Shown one piece after another: positions 37,101-52,259 of a stretch of DNA of 64,000 nt. The stretch is from Vespa crabro. Lineage: Eukaryota; Arthropoda; Insecta; Hymenoptera; Vespidae. Position 1 is the first letter of the stretch. The number at the start of each line of letters is the position of its first letter. The stretch is from NCBI RefSeq assembly GCF_910589235.1, contig NC_060958.1:9876437-9940436 (forward strand), read 5' to 3'. The notes beneath the pieces were generated by a model. That model was not told where the DNA came from. It saw only the letters and a list, made by a program, of their open reading frames with translations, and ran no database searches. A program made the translations under genes and the position numbers.

Positions 37101-40100
37101 GAAATTGAATCCTGCCGGAGTCAGAAGTACGTCGGTAACTTTAACAGTTGCCAAGGTTCACGTGGGCGCTCTTAAGTGTGGGATAAATCAGTGTATAGTG
37201 GCGTATATTTTGAAGGGTGCTTCGAGGGTGACAAAACTTATTTCTGAGGAATGAAGGATTTAGCTTGTTCGATTCAACGGAGAAACTTTGAAATTGGTTT
37301 ATTCGTCATAATGTTGCTTCGATTTGTCGTCTTAGACGTACGATTCTTAGGGACTTTCATAAAAATATCTACGACGTTGGTAATGGTAAAAGAAAAATGA
37401 GCCGTGATAAGCGGTTATTGTGAAATTTAAATGTTATTTTGAAGGAATAAAGGTAGAACTTTTTCTTTCTTTTTATTGCTAAAACGGCTCCAACTTTGTA
37501 CCTTGTGGTAGGTATAACCACATGATATACTTTGCGCGGAAAAATGGTAAATCTCTTTTGTAAGGGAAACGTAAGGAGGAAAGTAGGTAGTATTTTATGC
37601 GACTGAGTCGTGATATCGTTACAAGGATAAAAATTTGCAGGGAAATTTAACAGAATATGTACCGTTACGTACCGAGACCAACGAGCCACCTAATCTGTTC
37701 GAATGCGATGACGTAGGGTATCGCATAATCCGCAATACTCCTTGCAGATTTGAGCTGTTTCGAAAGTTCCGTGCTACTAGCTTCCATATTCCGTGTTTTT
37801 TGGAAAATCCTGGCACGTGCACCGCTGATCTCATGGCGAATCTCTGCCGACAAAATATCATAGAAATTTTCCCTTTTATTCCTGAATTACGATAACTTTC
37901 TTCCTCCCGTTACTTATTAATTTCATTTTATTCTCTTTAATTCCACGTTGGAAATTAAAATAAGCAAATATCATTAATTTTTCAACAGCGCCAATATTGA
38001 ATTTTTCAATGTGTCAGCGATTACGTTTCCTCAATTAAAAATACTCACAAACTTTACGATCATAGCTCATTATTTCTGGGATCCATTCATCGTGCTTGAA
38101 AAGGGACGAAAAGGAATCGAGAAAGGTGAAATGCCATTGTATTATGGGAAGAGCAATAAAAATAACGTGACTGGTCATGCGTTCTTTACTTCAATCGTAT
38201 TTCACAGTCTCAATAAGGAGAAGCGGCCTTTAGTCGGTAATTTTCTCGAAGCTTCGTAGATTTATTAAGACGATCAAGCACAGAAGGTGAATAATAAACG
38301 ACGAATTACGCCGTTCCGCGAGTGTCATTGTTCTCTTCGAACGAAGCTCGAGATCCTCGAGCTTGGCGTACTTTCTATACCGAGAAAGTAATGGACGCTC
38401 GATCTCGAATATCTCGAAAGCCTTTTCTTCTTCTTTATTTTTTTTCTTGTTTTTGTTACCCATCATCTTTATCTTTAGGGTTAATAGAACACGATATGGA
38501 TTTCACATTAGACGGTGGGGTGTCACCGTCACCTCTCTATTGCTCATGGTTTAAGTAGAAGAGAAAGAATGAGAGAGAAAGATAGAAAGTGAGTGAGAAA
38601 GAAAGGCAGAAAGAAAAGGTCGTTGAATCCAGATTGGATGATACCACGGAAAGAACCGAAAGAAGAGTCAGTCGATGTACAGGTCCACGACACAGTGAGA
38701 CACCAGCAACCGTCAACATTGTCCTTCCATGGCATCAATCACCGATCCCCATCGGCGAAGTTTGAACGGATGCCACCATGGGGGAGTTCAACCGTATACG
38801 ATCTTCGCGAGAAACGAGACGCTGTTTGCTCCGGGCATTTACCACGTTTCGTTTGTCTATTGAGGGTGGATATCTCCTTCTCTTCTTCTCTGTCTCCCTC
38901 TCTCTCTCTCTCTCTTTTTTCTTTTCTTTTTTAGTACGTCTTCTTCTTTTTCTTTTTCTTCTTTTCCTTTTTCATGGTTTTATTCCCATTATTGTACGGG
39001 AAGAAACGCTGACGCTTCCTCTTGAAAATGGAATAGCGAAAGCGTTCTTTTTTATTTTGGTTTTTATTATTTTCTTTTTTTTTTCCAGGAAAATGCTTGA
39101 TACCATTTGTAGGAATCTTAAGAAGTAATCTTTTACCGAAGATATCTTCATTTATACGTATTCGATGATTTGATCGAGTTCCTTCGTTCTTTATTTTCTT
39201 TTTTTTCAAAAAAAAATTCAATCGGAAGATGATGGTACGATTTATTTTTATTTTCAGATTATTCGACATTTTAGGGAGAACTCGAAATGATATTACTTAT
39301 TAGCTGAGAAAAAGTTTGAGCGTAATATACGCATTAAAAAAAAAAATCTATCAAAATTTACTTTTTAGGGTGAAAAAAAGTTCTTGATTCCTTCTTTATA
39401 CGAGATTTTTTCCTATTTACTTTTTATTAAGACTGTGAAATATGTTGTGAAATATGTGAGATGTTACGCCAAAGAACGAAGAATAAGGGAGCTGAAGTCA
39501 AGATTTACCGATATTCGTTACGCTTTAATCGCAGCAAATGTGCTTTACGATACTTTCACGTAGCCATGTCATTTGTTTTCTTTTTTATTTTTTCCTTTTC
39601 TTTTTTATACCATAGTCGTTGTTTGTAAACAATAAGTCAACTAACCGTTTCAGGTATTCGAAATGGAGTGGAATTTAAAAGATATAATACAAAAGTTGGT
39701 GGTCAAGTTTTTATACGTTTTCTTCCTTTATCGTCAGTAAGTATATAATAAAAATAGAATAATACGTTCTGAAGGAAGGAAGAGCATGGGAAAGCTGAAA
39801 CGGTTCGTAAAATTCTATAAGCGTTTGAAGTATCGTATCTTTCCTTTCGATTTGCCGTTCTACAGTAAAATTTCATGTAATTGCTCGGTGATCCGTTTTT
39901 ATAATCTTTTTTGATGACCGTTCACTTAAAGCGTTTTATTTTTCCATTGATTCGTGGAAATCGTATCAATATTTTTATTCCAAAGTATATTAGAAAATAA
40001 TTTTAATTTCGAGTACACGTAATAGGAATACATAATGACAACGTAACACGTTTTGAGATTCATTATGTAAATAATATATATCGTAGATTTTCAAAAATTT

Positions 40101-43100
40101 ATCTATTATATGACTGATGATATTTCAAATAATACATGAATGTATTCGACCATATTTAATTATTCTTTTTAATTATTTTACTGTTCGGAACAGTTAATTT
40201 ATATAAAATATTTCGATTTCATGGCAGTTACTCGCGTTAATTTTTCGCTTTATCTTTGGCTAAATGATAAACGTGTTCCATTGTATTTTGTATTGGTATA
40301 TCGTGATGAAAGGGAAACAACGAGTATTATATTGAGAAGTTAATGGATCCCTTCACTTACGTTGAATTCTTGTCAACCAAATGACTTTATTATTCTACCT
40401 ACGATTTCTCGCATCCAAGGTACTTCTGGCGATGTAATGAGGCACGTAGAGGTACTCTCCGCGTGCTTGACGTCCAACCTCCGTGAGATTCTCTCTGCTG
40501 CTACCACGTAAACGTAGAATACGATCATCCCTTAGAAGCTGAAAAATTCACAAGATTAATGAGAAATGTATAAAAAATTGACAATTATGTATAAAAATTA
40601 TATATTTTTTTGTCTACAATATTTAAAACGAAAGATCATGAGAAAATCCTGTCATGAATATTTTTCCTATCGAAACCAATACGCATTACTCCCTTTCGAC
40701 TCCATTTTCGAATTACTACTTTAAAATGGTCGATACACTTACGGCATTTTGACAAAGACACAATCCTCTTTTCTTCTTTTCCAGCTTAAAGAATGAGACC
40801 GTCAAAATCCCTTCTTTTCTGTCTCTTTTTCTCTCGATAAGCTTCTACATTCCATTTCGGGAATAAAATAGGACAAATTAAGAGGAGAGCAATAAGATAA
40901 TAATTTTTAACGAAAAGCAGGATCACAGTATGACACGTGTAGAATATTTTTCACCGCAATGTATGATGTTACATTTTCCTTTATATGGAATATCTCTGAT
41001 AGAGGATCTCTCGTTTCGAGGATAAGCATCGTGGGCTCGATTTTAGGCCATTATCATTTTCTTTTGGGTTCGAATAAAATAAGGTGAATGCGTTCGGTCG
41101 ACGAAAAAAAAAAAAAAAAAAGAAATGAGGAGGATCGTAATGAGCGTGCTTATTTTCGTGCATAGTGGAATAGTAATATTCGTAAAAAAAAAGAGGCAGG
41201 AAAGGAGCTGCTGGAGCTGTTGAAAAGTTTTGGCTGTTCTAGTCTCGCCTGTCCCACGTAGTTAAGCGTTTATCCTATTGTCTCTACCTAGTCCGCGTTA
41301 CCAACTGCGGATAAAGCCTTTATCCATTTTGGACGTTGCCTTTCAGCCTTCCTGATTCTCAATTCGATTTTCTCAGGAATGCAACTCTCTCTTTTCTCGT
41401 TTCGTTGATACAAATAAAAGAAAGATATATATATATGGGGAGAGAAAAAGAGAGAGAGAGAGCGAGAATAAAAAAGTGGAAAAAGACTGTAATTATAACG
41501 AGTAAAAAATAATTGTCAAATAAGCGAGTTCGTTAATAAATTCACAAGACAACATTATTTATGTTCTTTGTTACTAATTTCTTGTAGGAAAACTTATCTC
41601 TCGAAATTAACAAACTTGTTGAACGTATATCTCGTAGTTCGCTTTTACTTCGTTCGGAAGGAATATACTTTATTCAATTATAACTTTATAATTTATTAAA
41701 TTAACCCTTAACAAGGACGAGAATTTTTGTTATAATACTTATTTGCAAGACAATAGAATATTCATTAAGTTTAGAAAAAACATATAATTTAATATATTTT
41801 TATTAAATTAACGATCGAATAAAAGAACTCTTTACACGTTCCCACAGTGCAGCCTTTCGACTTTGAACTATTAATATGTATGCAGCTAGATACCTGTACC
41901 AATTAAATCGATTTTGTTTTTTGTAACAATACGAAAATTTTTTTCATTATCGAGTTTTCACGTGCGATGAGAATAAGGGAACTAAAGCTAGTGCTAAAAT
42001 TTCAATCTCTACGTTTATATCGGTAAAAAAAGGAAGGGTAAAGGTGAAACGAGAAGGTGGCTGCTCTTGATAAAGTTTATTTACTTGTTCCATGCGCAGC
42101 GTGAGACGTAAGCCAGAAGGGTCGATGACGGAGCAGAGAGGACGATCCTGAACCGAGCACGCTTTAACGGCACTTTCTAAATCGCGTCGTATCACGTCGG
42201 TCTCTCGATCCAATTGCGTCCCGAGGTCGCGTGCTCTTTCTCCTTCCTTCAGTAATGATTCTGCTCTGTTCGATAGTTCTTGACTAGCTGAAACATCGAA
42301 TCCAATTTCTATTAGATGGACCACTGACGTAAACATTGCTTCGTTCTTTCTCTTTTCCGATGGTGGAGTATAATGTCTTTGGCAATATGTTCGATAAAAA
42401 GAGAGAGGTAAGTCGAATTCATCGAATTAATCGAACTACGTAACTACTAGAAGACCATTGATTTCATGGATAATCGAACGATTCGTTTTACTTTAACGTG
42501 CAATTTGGCTTATTTTTCTTGAAAACTTTTTCCTCTTTTTTATTTGAATTTTCTTATTGTAATAATACTTAGAGCTGTATCAAGAATGGGTACGTCAATA
42601 GGATCATTAAGGGCCTTTGAAAGAATTAAATTATTATGAAAATTGATCTAATGAAAAAAGAAATTTTCCGTAGTTATTATCGACCCGAGTTATATCTATG
42701 CAAGGAAATGTTTGTAAAGTCTACGGTGTTATCATTATCGAAAATATTATTATCATAATTAAAAAGTGCAGTGGTAAGACGCTGAGAGTCTAATTATCAT
42801 CTCTTACCCTTGATCTTAAATTCTTGAGATAAAATTTCGTGAAAATTTGCATTCTAGTAAATTGCGATATTGCGTTGCAATTTTTTTGATAGCTTAGGTA
42901 AGTAAGTAAAATCGAACAAGTTTGGACTCTATAATTCGAAGTGTAAAATCTCATATATACATAAATAGATATGTACGTATATGCATACATACGCATGTAG
43001 ACACGTGCTCAAGTACGCAAGACTTTAAACGTAGCGGTCTAAAGGAAAGCGTAGTTCTGGTAGCACGTTATAATTTAGTTAGTATACAGTTAGTAACTCG

Positions 43101-44201
43101 GTGCAGTGACTAAGTGACACTCTAGGTCGAGGAGGTCACTTAACGGTCTGGAGTTCTCTTCAAGACCTGCTGCACACGCTCGTAGCGCCTTAACCAACCG
43201 CGTTGTGGCAAAACGTGTGTCTCTTACACGACCTGTCGTTTACATTTTCTCCTTGAAACGCGTTCATGAAACGTACATACATACAGATATCTGACTTTGG
43301 TTAAACGCTGCTTGGAAAGACTGCAGAATTTATGTATATATTTCGAGTAATTAAAACATCGTAGCAAAATTAATATGTTCAGAAATCACAGAGACATTTT
43401 ATGGAACTATGAAACTTCGACAATAAAATATTTTTAAGAAATTTAAATAAAATTACAATTAATTTATATTAAATTTATTATTGAAGTTAAATTACAAAAA
43501 CATAAACGGTACGTCATAATTTAATTTCGTTCGATTAATTACGTGTTATGAAAATTTATTATAGAGTAAAAAATTTTCATTTTATTTTCGCGAATGCAGA
43601 CTACTGAAAACAAGAAAGGTTCTTTAATTTTGATAGTCATACAACAAAGTAGTGAAGTGAATATATATGTTATACTAATTTCTCATATATATTATACTAA
43701 TGACTTATAATTGTTACGATTTAATTATACACGAAAATTAAGGTGCATCGTGTCCAACTAACAATAAGTCTACTTCGCGTACGATAGAAGTTTCTTGCAT
43801 TGGTATGCACATGGTCAGCTACGCTGAAATTAAAGATACGCTTGGGTTTCAAACTAGTACAGTAATGACGTTTAAAGGGTTTCCTGTTCGGAGTTATAGA
43901 GATAAATCATTCATTAGGAATTAGCATCGATACCATTCGTATCAGTGTTCGGGATACGCTATAATTGAAGATATAGCCGTATAACGTATATAGATAGTAC
44001 AGATGTATGCATAGTTTGAGAGTTGGAGATTAATAATAATCGATTTACAGTTGGAGGCTGTTATTTACATCTCGTTAATGCCAAACGAGATCGCAATATC
44101 TATTTTGCTTTGATCTTTGAGGAACACCGAAAATAAAAGATTTCGTAAAAGATCTGATGAATTTTCTTAGATAAAATATACATACATATATACATACATA
44201 C

Positions 44202-44263
<62 letters not shown>

Positions 44264-44516
44264 GTATAGGATTATTAATATTCGCCGAATAATTCCGATT
44301 TCGAAAGGGTTTTCCTTGATGCGTGAAGCAATAAGCGAATGACATAGTCGTTTCTCCGTATATGAGAGCATTCGTCGTATAAATTAATATATGTGTTTCG
44401 TCGGGCGTATATACGTACAAGTGTATATCGTAGAACTATGAATATGCAAACACTTTGGTGCCGTTGTGTCTTTCGACTTTGTTGAACGAATATACTAGTA
44501 TATATATATACATATA

Positions 44517-44559
<43 letters not shown>

Positions 44560-45962
44560 GTATGTATATGTATTATGAACACTTTGGTTAATGCCAATTA
44601 TTCTTCGAGAATAAGTTTCTTTTTCAATGAAAAGACGTTTTATAAGTCTCTAAAAAATTTTTGAAGATTGTAAATACCTGCATAGATTTACGAGAGGGAT
44701 ATTTATAAATCATGAGAAAATATGGAAGAATGTTGTATTTTATGCGAAAAGTGGATAATACCTTTTTATCATTAGAAAAACATACGTATTATTATTATTA
44801 TTATTATTATTATTTTTATAATTCTATTACCATTTGCTAGATCCATGAGCGCATCTAATGCTACATCAAGACCCGTTTCGACAGAGAGTTCTGCTTGCAC
44901 TGGTTTCCCAAGTAGTTCTTCCACGTCTGTAACAATAAGAACGAGAAAAACATAGCGATAATATTCTTTCGTCAGTCCAATTTATCATAGATTTTACTAC
45001 TGGCAATTTCTTTTATTGACAAGAGACATATTTAAAAAACAATATTTGATTCTCTCAAGGAAAGGACTCGAATAACCGATATAACGTAGCATGGGAACAA
45101 TCATAAATCTTATATCTCTCATCCCTAGTGGACCTGATAATTTATGTCTTCTCATAACCATTACTGGTTATCTCCATCTGATAGGAATTCTCGGTCGTTG
45201 GTCGTCCTTCTAGGTAATGGTTCGATATTTCGAGAGAATCTTTCATTCATTGGTCATTAATTAATACCATATATTTCTATGGTTACATTGTTACCAACAA
45301 ACTTCGGATGAAAAATTGTACGTATAAAAAACATTTCAATTTTCTTTCCTTGACATAAATTTCTTACTTGTTATTTTATTTACGTCGAAATAGCTAATAA
45401 GAAAGGTCTAACAAAGGATATAAAAATTGAAAGAAGGCTGTTTACGAAGAATTTTTATCATTACCGTTGAGGTATAAGGCATAGATAAGATATAGACAGT
45501 TGTGTACTACATATCTACATAGTAAATGTTGTATACGTATACTCAAGTATGAGAGTCTTGATATGTCTATCTCCGGGAGATGGAAAATCGAAAGTCGATG
45601 ACAACATTGCTGCATAGGGCTTTGTGGCAAACGCCGTAGGTAATGTCGGCGGCTGCATTATGCTAACGATCGCAATTTGCGAAGGGTTGTTAACGTACCC
45701 GTCGATGGGCCCATTACACGACGATTACAGACTGTCGATAGCTTTCATTAGACGTCTATGCGTTTCTGCTTTCGATGGACGTTCATTAGACGATAGAGTT
45801 CGTACCTATAATGCTCCGATAATCCTTCGATGCAAGTAAAGTGGTGTATATCGACTTGGATTTGAGTATTGGATTATGACTTAGCACTTTGGATTGCATT
45901 ATCCTTACTGTTAATCTCCTTACACGCGTCTCTATTTACCTTCTATTCCACTATGAATTATC

Positions 45963-45998
<36 letters not shown>

Positions 45999-48324
45999 AC
46001 TTATGTTTCCGACAAAATTATCAGAGAAAGGTCTGATCTTAAGGTGATTCCATTAAAGCTCTATTAAAAGTAGTTTTGGGTTTGCTCTCTCGTTTACTTC
46101 GTTCCACGTATAATATTAGCCACTGGAAAACGATCTAGCTAAGTTCGAACGAAATTAAAAATTCAATCTCATCGAAGCTATGGAATGACTTTTGGAAAAT
46201 AAACTGAAAATTAGCCGAGGATTGTATTTACATTTTATGGTTTATTCCGTAATTGTACGATTAAACGTGCTAGAGTTGAATTTTCATAATGTAACATTTT
46301 GTAATAAATATTCCATTAAAAGTTAACGATACTACTTTTATACATAAATATATTTTGCTTTAACATTTAAATAGTATCTTAGTTTAGTATGCGTGTAGTT
46401 ACGCACGATTTGGAATTACATTTGCATAAAACAAATAAAAAAGTAGAGAGAGCGTTAAGCGAGTGTTAACCGTAATTGTCTTGTTTCTAGACACACATGT
46501 ACATAGATCTTTTTAAAGCCGAATAGTAGTACATTTTTGCTTCGTCTAGAAATTTTACGATTCTCGGAAGGCGAAATGAAACTCGAAGAATCGGAAACGA
46601 GGTAAGATCGTTAGAAGAAAGGAAGCTTTTAAAGAAGTAGAATTAAGAAAGAAAGAAAGGAAAAAAAGACAAAGAAAGCCGAAAATACTTTCCTTCGAGA
46701 ATTTCACGTTGTTTCGTGTTTTGAAAAGGGGAAAGGGAGAACAAAATTTCACTCTTTGTACAAGCAAGTTAAAAATAAATACTGACAAATAGAAAAAAAT
46801 AAATAGGTGGAATCTCTTTTGTTCTTCTTTCTTTGTTTCTTAATGGGGTTCTCTTTTTATGTGTTTACAAGAATTTACGTCATGAATTCTCATGGTCATA
46901 AATTTTGTCTAATTTTAGTTAGACATTTAGTTAGACCTTTAGTTAGACATTCATGAAAGATAAAGAATTTCTACATAAGATTATATTTTTAGATTTTTTT
47001 TCCGCAAATCATGTTTAAAAATAAGTTATTTTCACAGTATGTATTGAAATTTTATGTAAAAGTATGTATCGAAAATTTGAAAAGAAAATTTTGTGTAAAA
47101 ATAATCTTTATCTTTTAGATAAGCCCTTGATCATTAAAATCGATAAAAATTGTAATTCTAAAAATTCATGGAAAAATTTATAATTTAGAACGAAGTATTC
47201 GTTTAGACAGTTTTTAAGTACGTATATCATATTTTTAATGTTTCATTATTTCCATATAATAGATTGAAAAATTATAAACTTCGCGGGCAGCCATTGAACA
47301 GATAGCGTTTTGCGCATGCGCGAGATTCGACTTAGCCTCCTTGTTACCGATGATTCCGCCATTTTAAATTATTTCGTGGTACCGAGTGCAGTGGAACTTC
47401 GTCGTCTCCGTTAATTTACAGGTAATTAATAAATTTTTTCTAACGTACATCCTTCATTTATATATCAATCGATTGCCGTAAATACGATTTTCATGCATGA
47501 ATGTTCGCAAGTCGTGGCATCGTTTCGTTTAAAAGATATCCGTGAAAATAAAATCGGCATCTTAGCGTTTCTTTGGGAATGCTTTCTATTTAGAATTTCT
47601 TGCCTATATTATCGCGATGTCGTTACTTTTCTCATCTATTAACGATACTCTAGTTAATAATCTTTTATTAATTAGTCATGTTCGATTGAATTTCGTCTTA
47701 TATACGGTCTTCATATATATATATATATATATTTACACATACATATATAGATATTCCTCTTACGAATATGTACGCATATCGACAATTCCTGCACACACAC
47801 ACATATACATACGCACGCAATCAATTTTACAGTCGCTAGAAATGATATTAACCTAACCTCTCTGTACGCAAACGAAAGTTTATTTCTTTTAAGTATATAT
47901 ATCGAGATCCTTAATAAAGAGTGAGAGTGAGAGTGAGAGTGAGTGAGAGAGAGAGAGAAAATGAGAATGAGAATGAGAATGAGAATGAGAAAAACTTGCT
48001 CCTCCTTTATGTAAGAATTACTCATCTTGGCACGACCGACGTTTGTCCCTATTACGCATTATGTAGTTCTTTCATCTAAGCAACTTTAAAGACCTGTTCA
48101 GACCTGTTCAGACCTGTTACGACTTTATTAATTCCGGTTCATATAGTTTTTCATTTATATTAGTTTTTCATTTATATTATATATAGTATTTTATAAGTTA
48201 GATTTAATCATTTATGGATTTTTAGTTTATTAATCCTATTTTATATTATATTAATTTTCAGTATATATAGCATTTATATGTCTAATATATAGACACATTT
48301 ACACATTATATATATAGATATACT

Positions 48325-48394
<70 letters not shown>

Positions 48395-51300
48395 CATATA
48401 CATTTAATCTTATTCTATAATTATAATATTTATAATATTTTGAATATTTTGAGGTTATTATTTATCATATTCAATCAGTTTGTGGACTTCTACATATCCG
48501 ATAGCAGTTACCATATATTTTCTATTGGTATTTGTATGCAAGTACATACAAATAAGCTTATTATTAAAATTAATCAGTATATTGTCTCTTAACCAATGCA
48601 GTGGTTAGGACATGAAACAAAAAGGAGACTATATGCTGAAGAGGCCCCCTACAAACTGTGGCTTAAGAGGGCAACTATCAACAAGTCATTTTTTAAAGGT
48701 GATCGGCATGCTGAACCCTTCGTTAATGGCTTGTGGTCTTATCAAAATTCCATTTGCCCTTTTACTACGTTGACACGTATACTACTACTCGTAGTAGTGT
48801 GTAGTAGTAGCAGTTTGATCCTGAATGGAGATGATGGACCATTTCATCTTTTTGCTACGATGTTCCGCACTCGTGTTCATGAGAAATTAGGACCTTTGCG
48901 ATTAGAGTCAAGTTTTTGCAGTTAGTTAATTATTAGAGTTTTTGCAATTTTTTCTTAAAGTAAAGTCGAGTCATTGAATTTTTTTTAGAATAGAGTGAAT
49001 TTTTCATTTTAAAGTATGGTCGAGTCTTTGGATTAAAGTTGAGTCACTGCATTTTTTTCTTTTTAAATCAAAGTGATGTAATTAATATTGAAAAATATCC
49101 CTTTATATATTAGTGAGTATTAACGAAAGTGTTGAAAATAATATTTCAAGATTTGTCATATTATCATAGTATATGACATAAAAATAAATTGATAAAGATT
49201 ATGAATGCATTATGTAAAATAGATTTGTTTCTCAAGTTTTTCGGATCTTCTAATTAACAAAAAGTCAAATAGTCAAAATAATAACGTGAAGATTTAATTA
49301 ATTATTTAAGACTTGAATGCAACTTTGCAACTATTTTTTTTTTTTTTTTTTATTTATTTGAAATATTAAAGAAGTTTATATTCGATCTAGATAGAGTTGA
49401 TTTCTGCTTCAGAAAGTATCACTTAAATTGACAAAATATGATTCGATTCTTCGTTGGTTGTTCTTTTTCTGTATGCATGTGTATGTGCGTGTATATATAT
49501 TTTATTTTAATGTATGTTTCATTTTCAAAAAGTAATAAAATTATAAATTTCTCATATCCATAGGTCGTTTCTTCATTACATAAAATTTGCATATTAATTT
49601 TGATTGCTTTTTAATTAATTATAAAATGTTTTTGATGTTTTATATTTACAGGTGACTGTAATTGTATATTTACAGTTGACTGATTTATTATATGAAATTC
49701 GCACATTATTTCGATTGCTTCTTGTTTAATTATGAAATGGTTTAGATGTTTTATATTCACATATTATTATAATATTATATATTCTCATTATCAAATAATA
49801 TTTAATAAAATACTTAATCTTTATATAATGTTTATAGGATATGAGCATAGTAATCAATAATGCATTCTATTTTTAATTTCAACATATTTCCTCGCGTTAA
49901 TCGAGTGGGTAGGTTAATATTAAACGAATTCATAAATTTTCGTCTAATCTTAATTAATCATGAAAAATTTCTAATTCCTTTCGCAATTGATATTGTTTTT
50001 TTTTCCAGACTATAATAATTATTACTGGATGTGTAATAATAATGATTCTATATAACTGATTCTTAAGTATTTGGCTAATAAAAAATTTTGTTAATAAAAA
50101 AAACGTTTCAATGGAGTCATTGTTTTTGAAAGAAAAAAGTGGAGTAGAGTCATTGTTTTAGGAAGAAAAAAAAAATCAATTAGAGTTATTACTAAAAAGC
50201 AAAGAGATTTGTAAAATCACACCATGGAGACTCTAAAATAAGTCAATCAGTATATGTTATCAATATACAGTTCAGGATTTTTAGTTATTAATATATTATT
50301 TCTCATTTTTCCTTATCTTGTGTTTTCCTTGTGTGAATGCTTAACTTTTTTCTTTTTTTTTTTTTTAAATACAAGTGATAAGCAGGCAGGTAGCATACTT
50401 TTATGTGCATACGTGTGAAATTTAATTTTAAGCAAGTAGGACTTGGACAAGACTTAGAGTATGTCTTCCATTCAAAAGTGGAAAATCCTGGTTCTGGATT
50501 CATATAATATTGTCACTAATTTTGATCATTTAACTCTAAACTTAATGTTTATTTTGTTCATTGAAATACTTTAAGTCCATTCGATTTTTGAAAAGCAATC
50601 GGGAATAAGATTTGAGAAGTTGTTTTGTTTATTTTTATATTACTCACTGTCCAAGTCCGCGAGTATGGCCTCATTTGCGACATCGAGACTTCTGGTGAGA
50701 CATTTTCGTAGTTGTGTCGTTGTATCTTGATGATAGTTATCGAGATCCTGCAATGCCGTTTCCACGACCATGGGAAGTTTCTCGATTCCAGTTCTTGCGG
50801 CTTCGTTGGAGACCATCATGGTGACCATGCACGACCTGTGGAAATTGTATCGAAGGTTGTATCGTTCGATGGTGAAACGTTAAGAGCCTATCTACTAGGT
50901 CGAGTCTGCTACAGCTAAATTGCTTCTCCTTCCTTCCTTGGTCCTCTCTTCGTTTTTCTCTCTATGTTTCTTTTCTACTAGTACTTACTTCCTTTCGCAA
51001 GAGAAAAATTGAATGCCCGGCGAGAAAACTTGGTTAAATCGAAAACTTTCGTACGTGGAGATATACTCCTATCGTGTTGGGACAGACCCGAAATTGATTC
51101 GGTATATATAACCATAGATAGAGATATTGATCGATGTTCCTTGTTTCAGTAGATAGGATAAAATTACACATAAGTATCCTTTTTATAAATCGTAGAATTA
51201 TAGTTATGTCCTATATATGTAGATAAAGAAGGCAAATGCAAAGAGAGAAAAAGAGAGAGGAAGAGAGATAATGTAAAGGATAGAATAGATGCAGATGGAT

Positions 51301-51784
51301 GAAATTTATTTGAATCCATTCCTCTTCATTGATTGCAGATTTGCTGAGAGAATAGAGTAAGAGAGAAGGGATCGAGAGAAATTCGTTTCCATAAAGGACG
51401 ACGAACTCTCTCTCTCTCTTTCTCTCTCCCTCTTCCAGGATATCTTTAAAATGAATATGGTTCCTTCAACGTACCCGAGTACGAAGACAAAAGCTGCAAG
51501 AAGAAATGCAAGGACCTCCGGATGCCGGCAGGGTTTGTAATCCTCTCTAATTGGACGACAAGCGAACCAGAGTTCTGTGCCAGGTACTATGCAGGCCATG
51601 ATGCAGCAGACACCGACTGTTGCTAAGAATATCGCCTCGATGTGCATCGACTGCAATCATCGTTAAAATCATCATCAACGTAGTACGTAACATTAGGAAA
51701 TAGTCTTTATACATCTTGACGTTGACGATCGACGAAATTGCTTTTCGTTCTTGAAATGACGAGGGTACGCGAATTTCTAAGTCT

Positions 51785-51829
<45 letters not shown>

Positions 51830-52227
51830 ACTTCGCTCATGACGTTCTCGTCAATATCTTTGATGAGTCATATTTCATATAGGACAGGAATCTACTTACC
51901 TCAGATATTAATTTGGAAGTAGTAATACGGTTCTCTATCGCTTCTATCAATAGACCTGCGAAGAAAGACATGAACTATTTTAAGCTCTATAAATCTATAA
52001 TGATAATAATAGACATGTTTGAGTCAGTTTGTAACATTTGCATATGAAATATTTTTCTTTTGTCGATGAAAGAAAATATGTATGCACATATGTATATACA
52101 AGTATCTAAAAGAGAATTCGTAGACGATAGAGAAGTTGTTTGACTTATGCGAGGATAATATTTTATTTTATATTACTTAGAGAACTTAAATGTTTAGAAT
52201 ATTTATTTATTTATGTTTGTACGTATA

Positions 52228-52259
<32 letters not shown>

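Larger units (their letters stand above)
42288..44830 (-). other. Prominin long intron (5th) with a GC island at 43.0-43.3 kb
   Basis: About 2.5 kb. Positions 42990-43280 are richer in CpG than the rest and contain CGGTGCAGTGACTAAGTGAC, which looks like an initiator context; it may be an internal promoter or enhancer. The 3' half holds TA and ATT microsatellites. Confidence 0.5.
44927..50647 (-). other. Prominin longest intron (4th)
   Basis: About 5.7 kb. It contains a GC-richer stretch at 45600-45850 with an open plus-strand frame of 71 codons (no family seen), a T31 tract at 45964-45994, a promoter-like island at 47280-47425, a GAGTGA/GAATGA satellite at 47920-47991, a TA tract at 48328-48400, and a repeat field at 48.9-50.2 kb. 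No complete gene is supported. Confidence 0.6.

Noticed and set aside
37635..37895. Plus-strand 86-codon frame
   Set aside because: It is antisense to a prominin exon (37843-37673) that joins both neighbours in phase and continues into a membrane segment.
47920..47991. Regular short repeats as a possible CRISPR array
   Set aside because: Units are 6 bases with no unique spacers; this is a eukaryotic microsatellite.
48596..48925. 109-codon plus-strand frame taken alone as a gene
   Set aside because: No recognisable family and a second open frame overlaps it. Kept only as part of a nested-transcript hypothesis.
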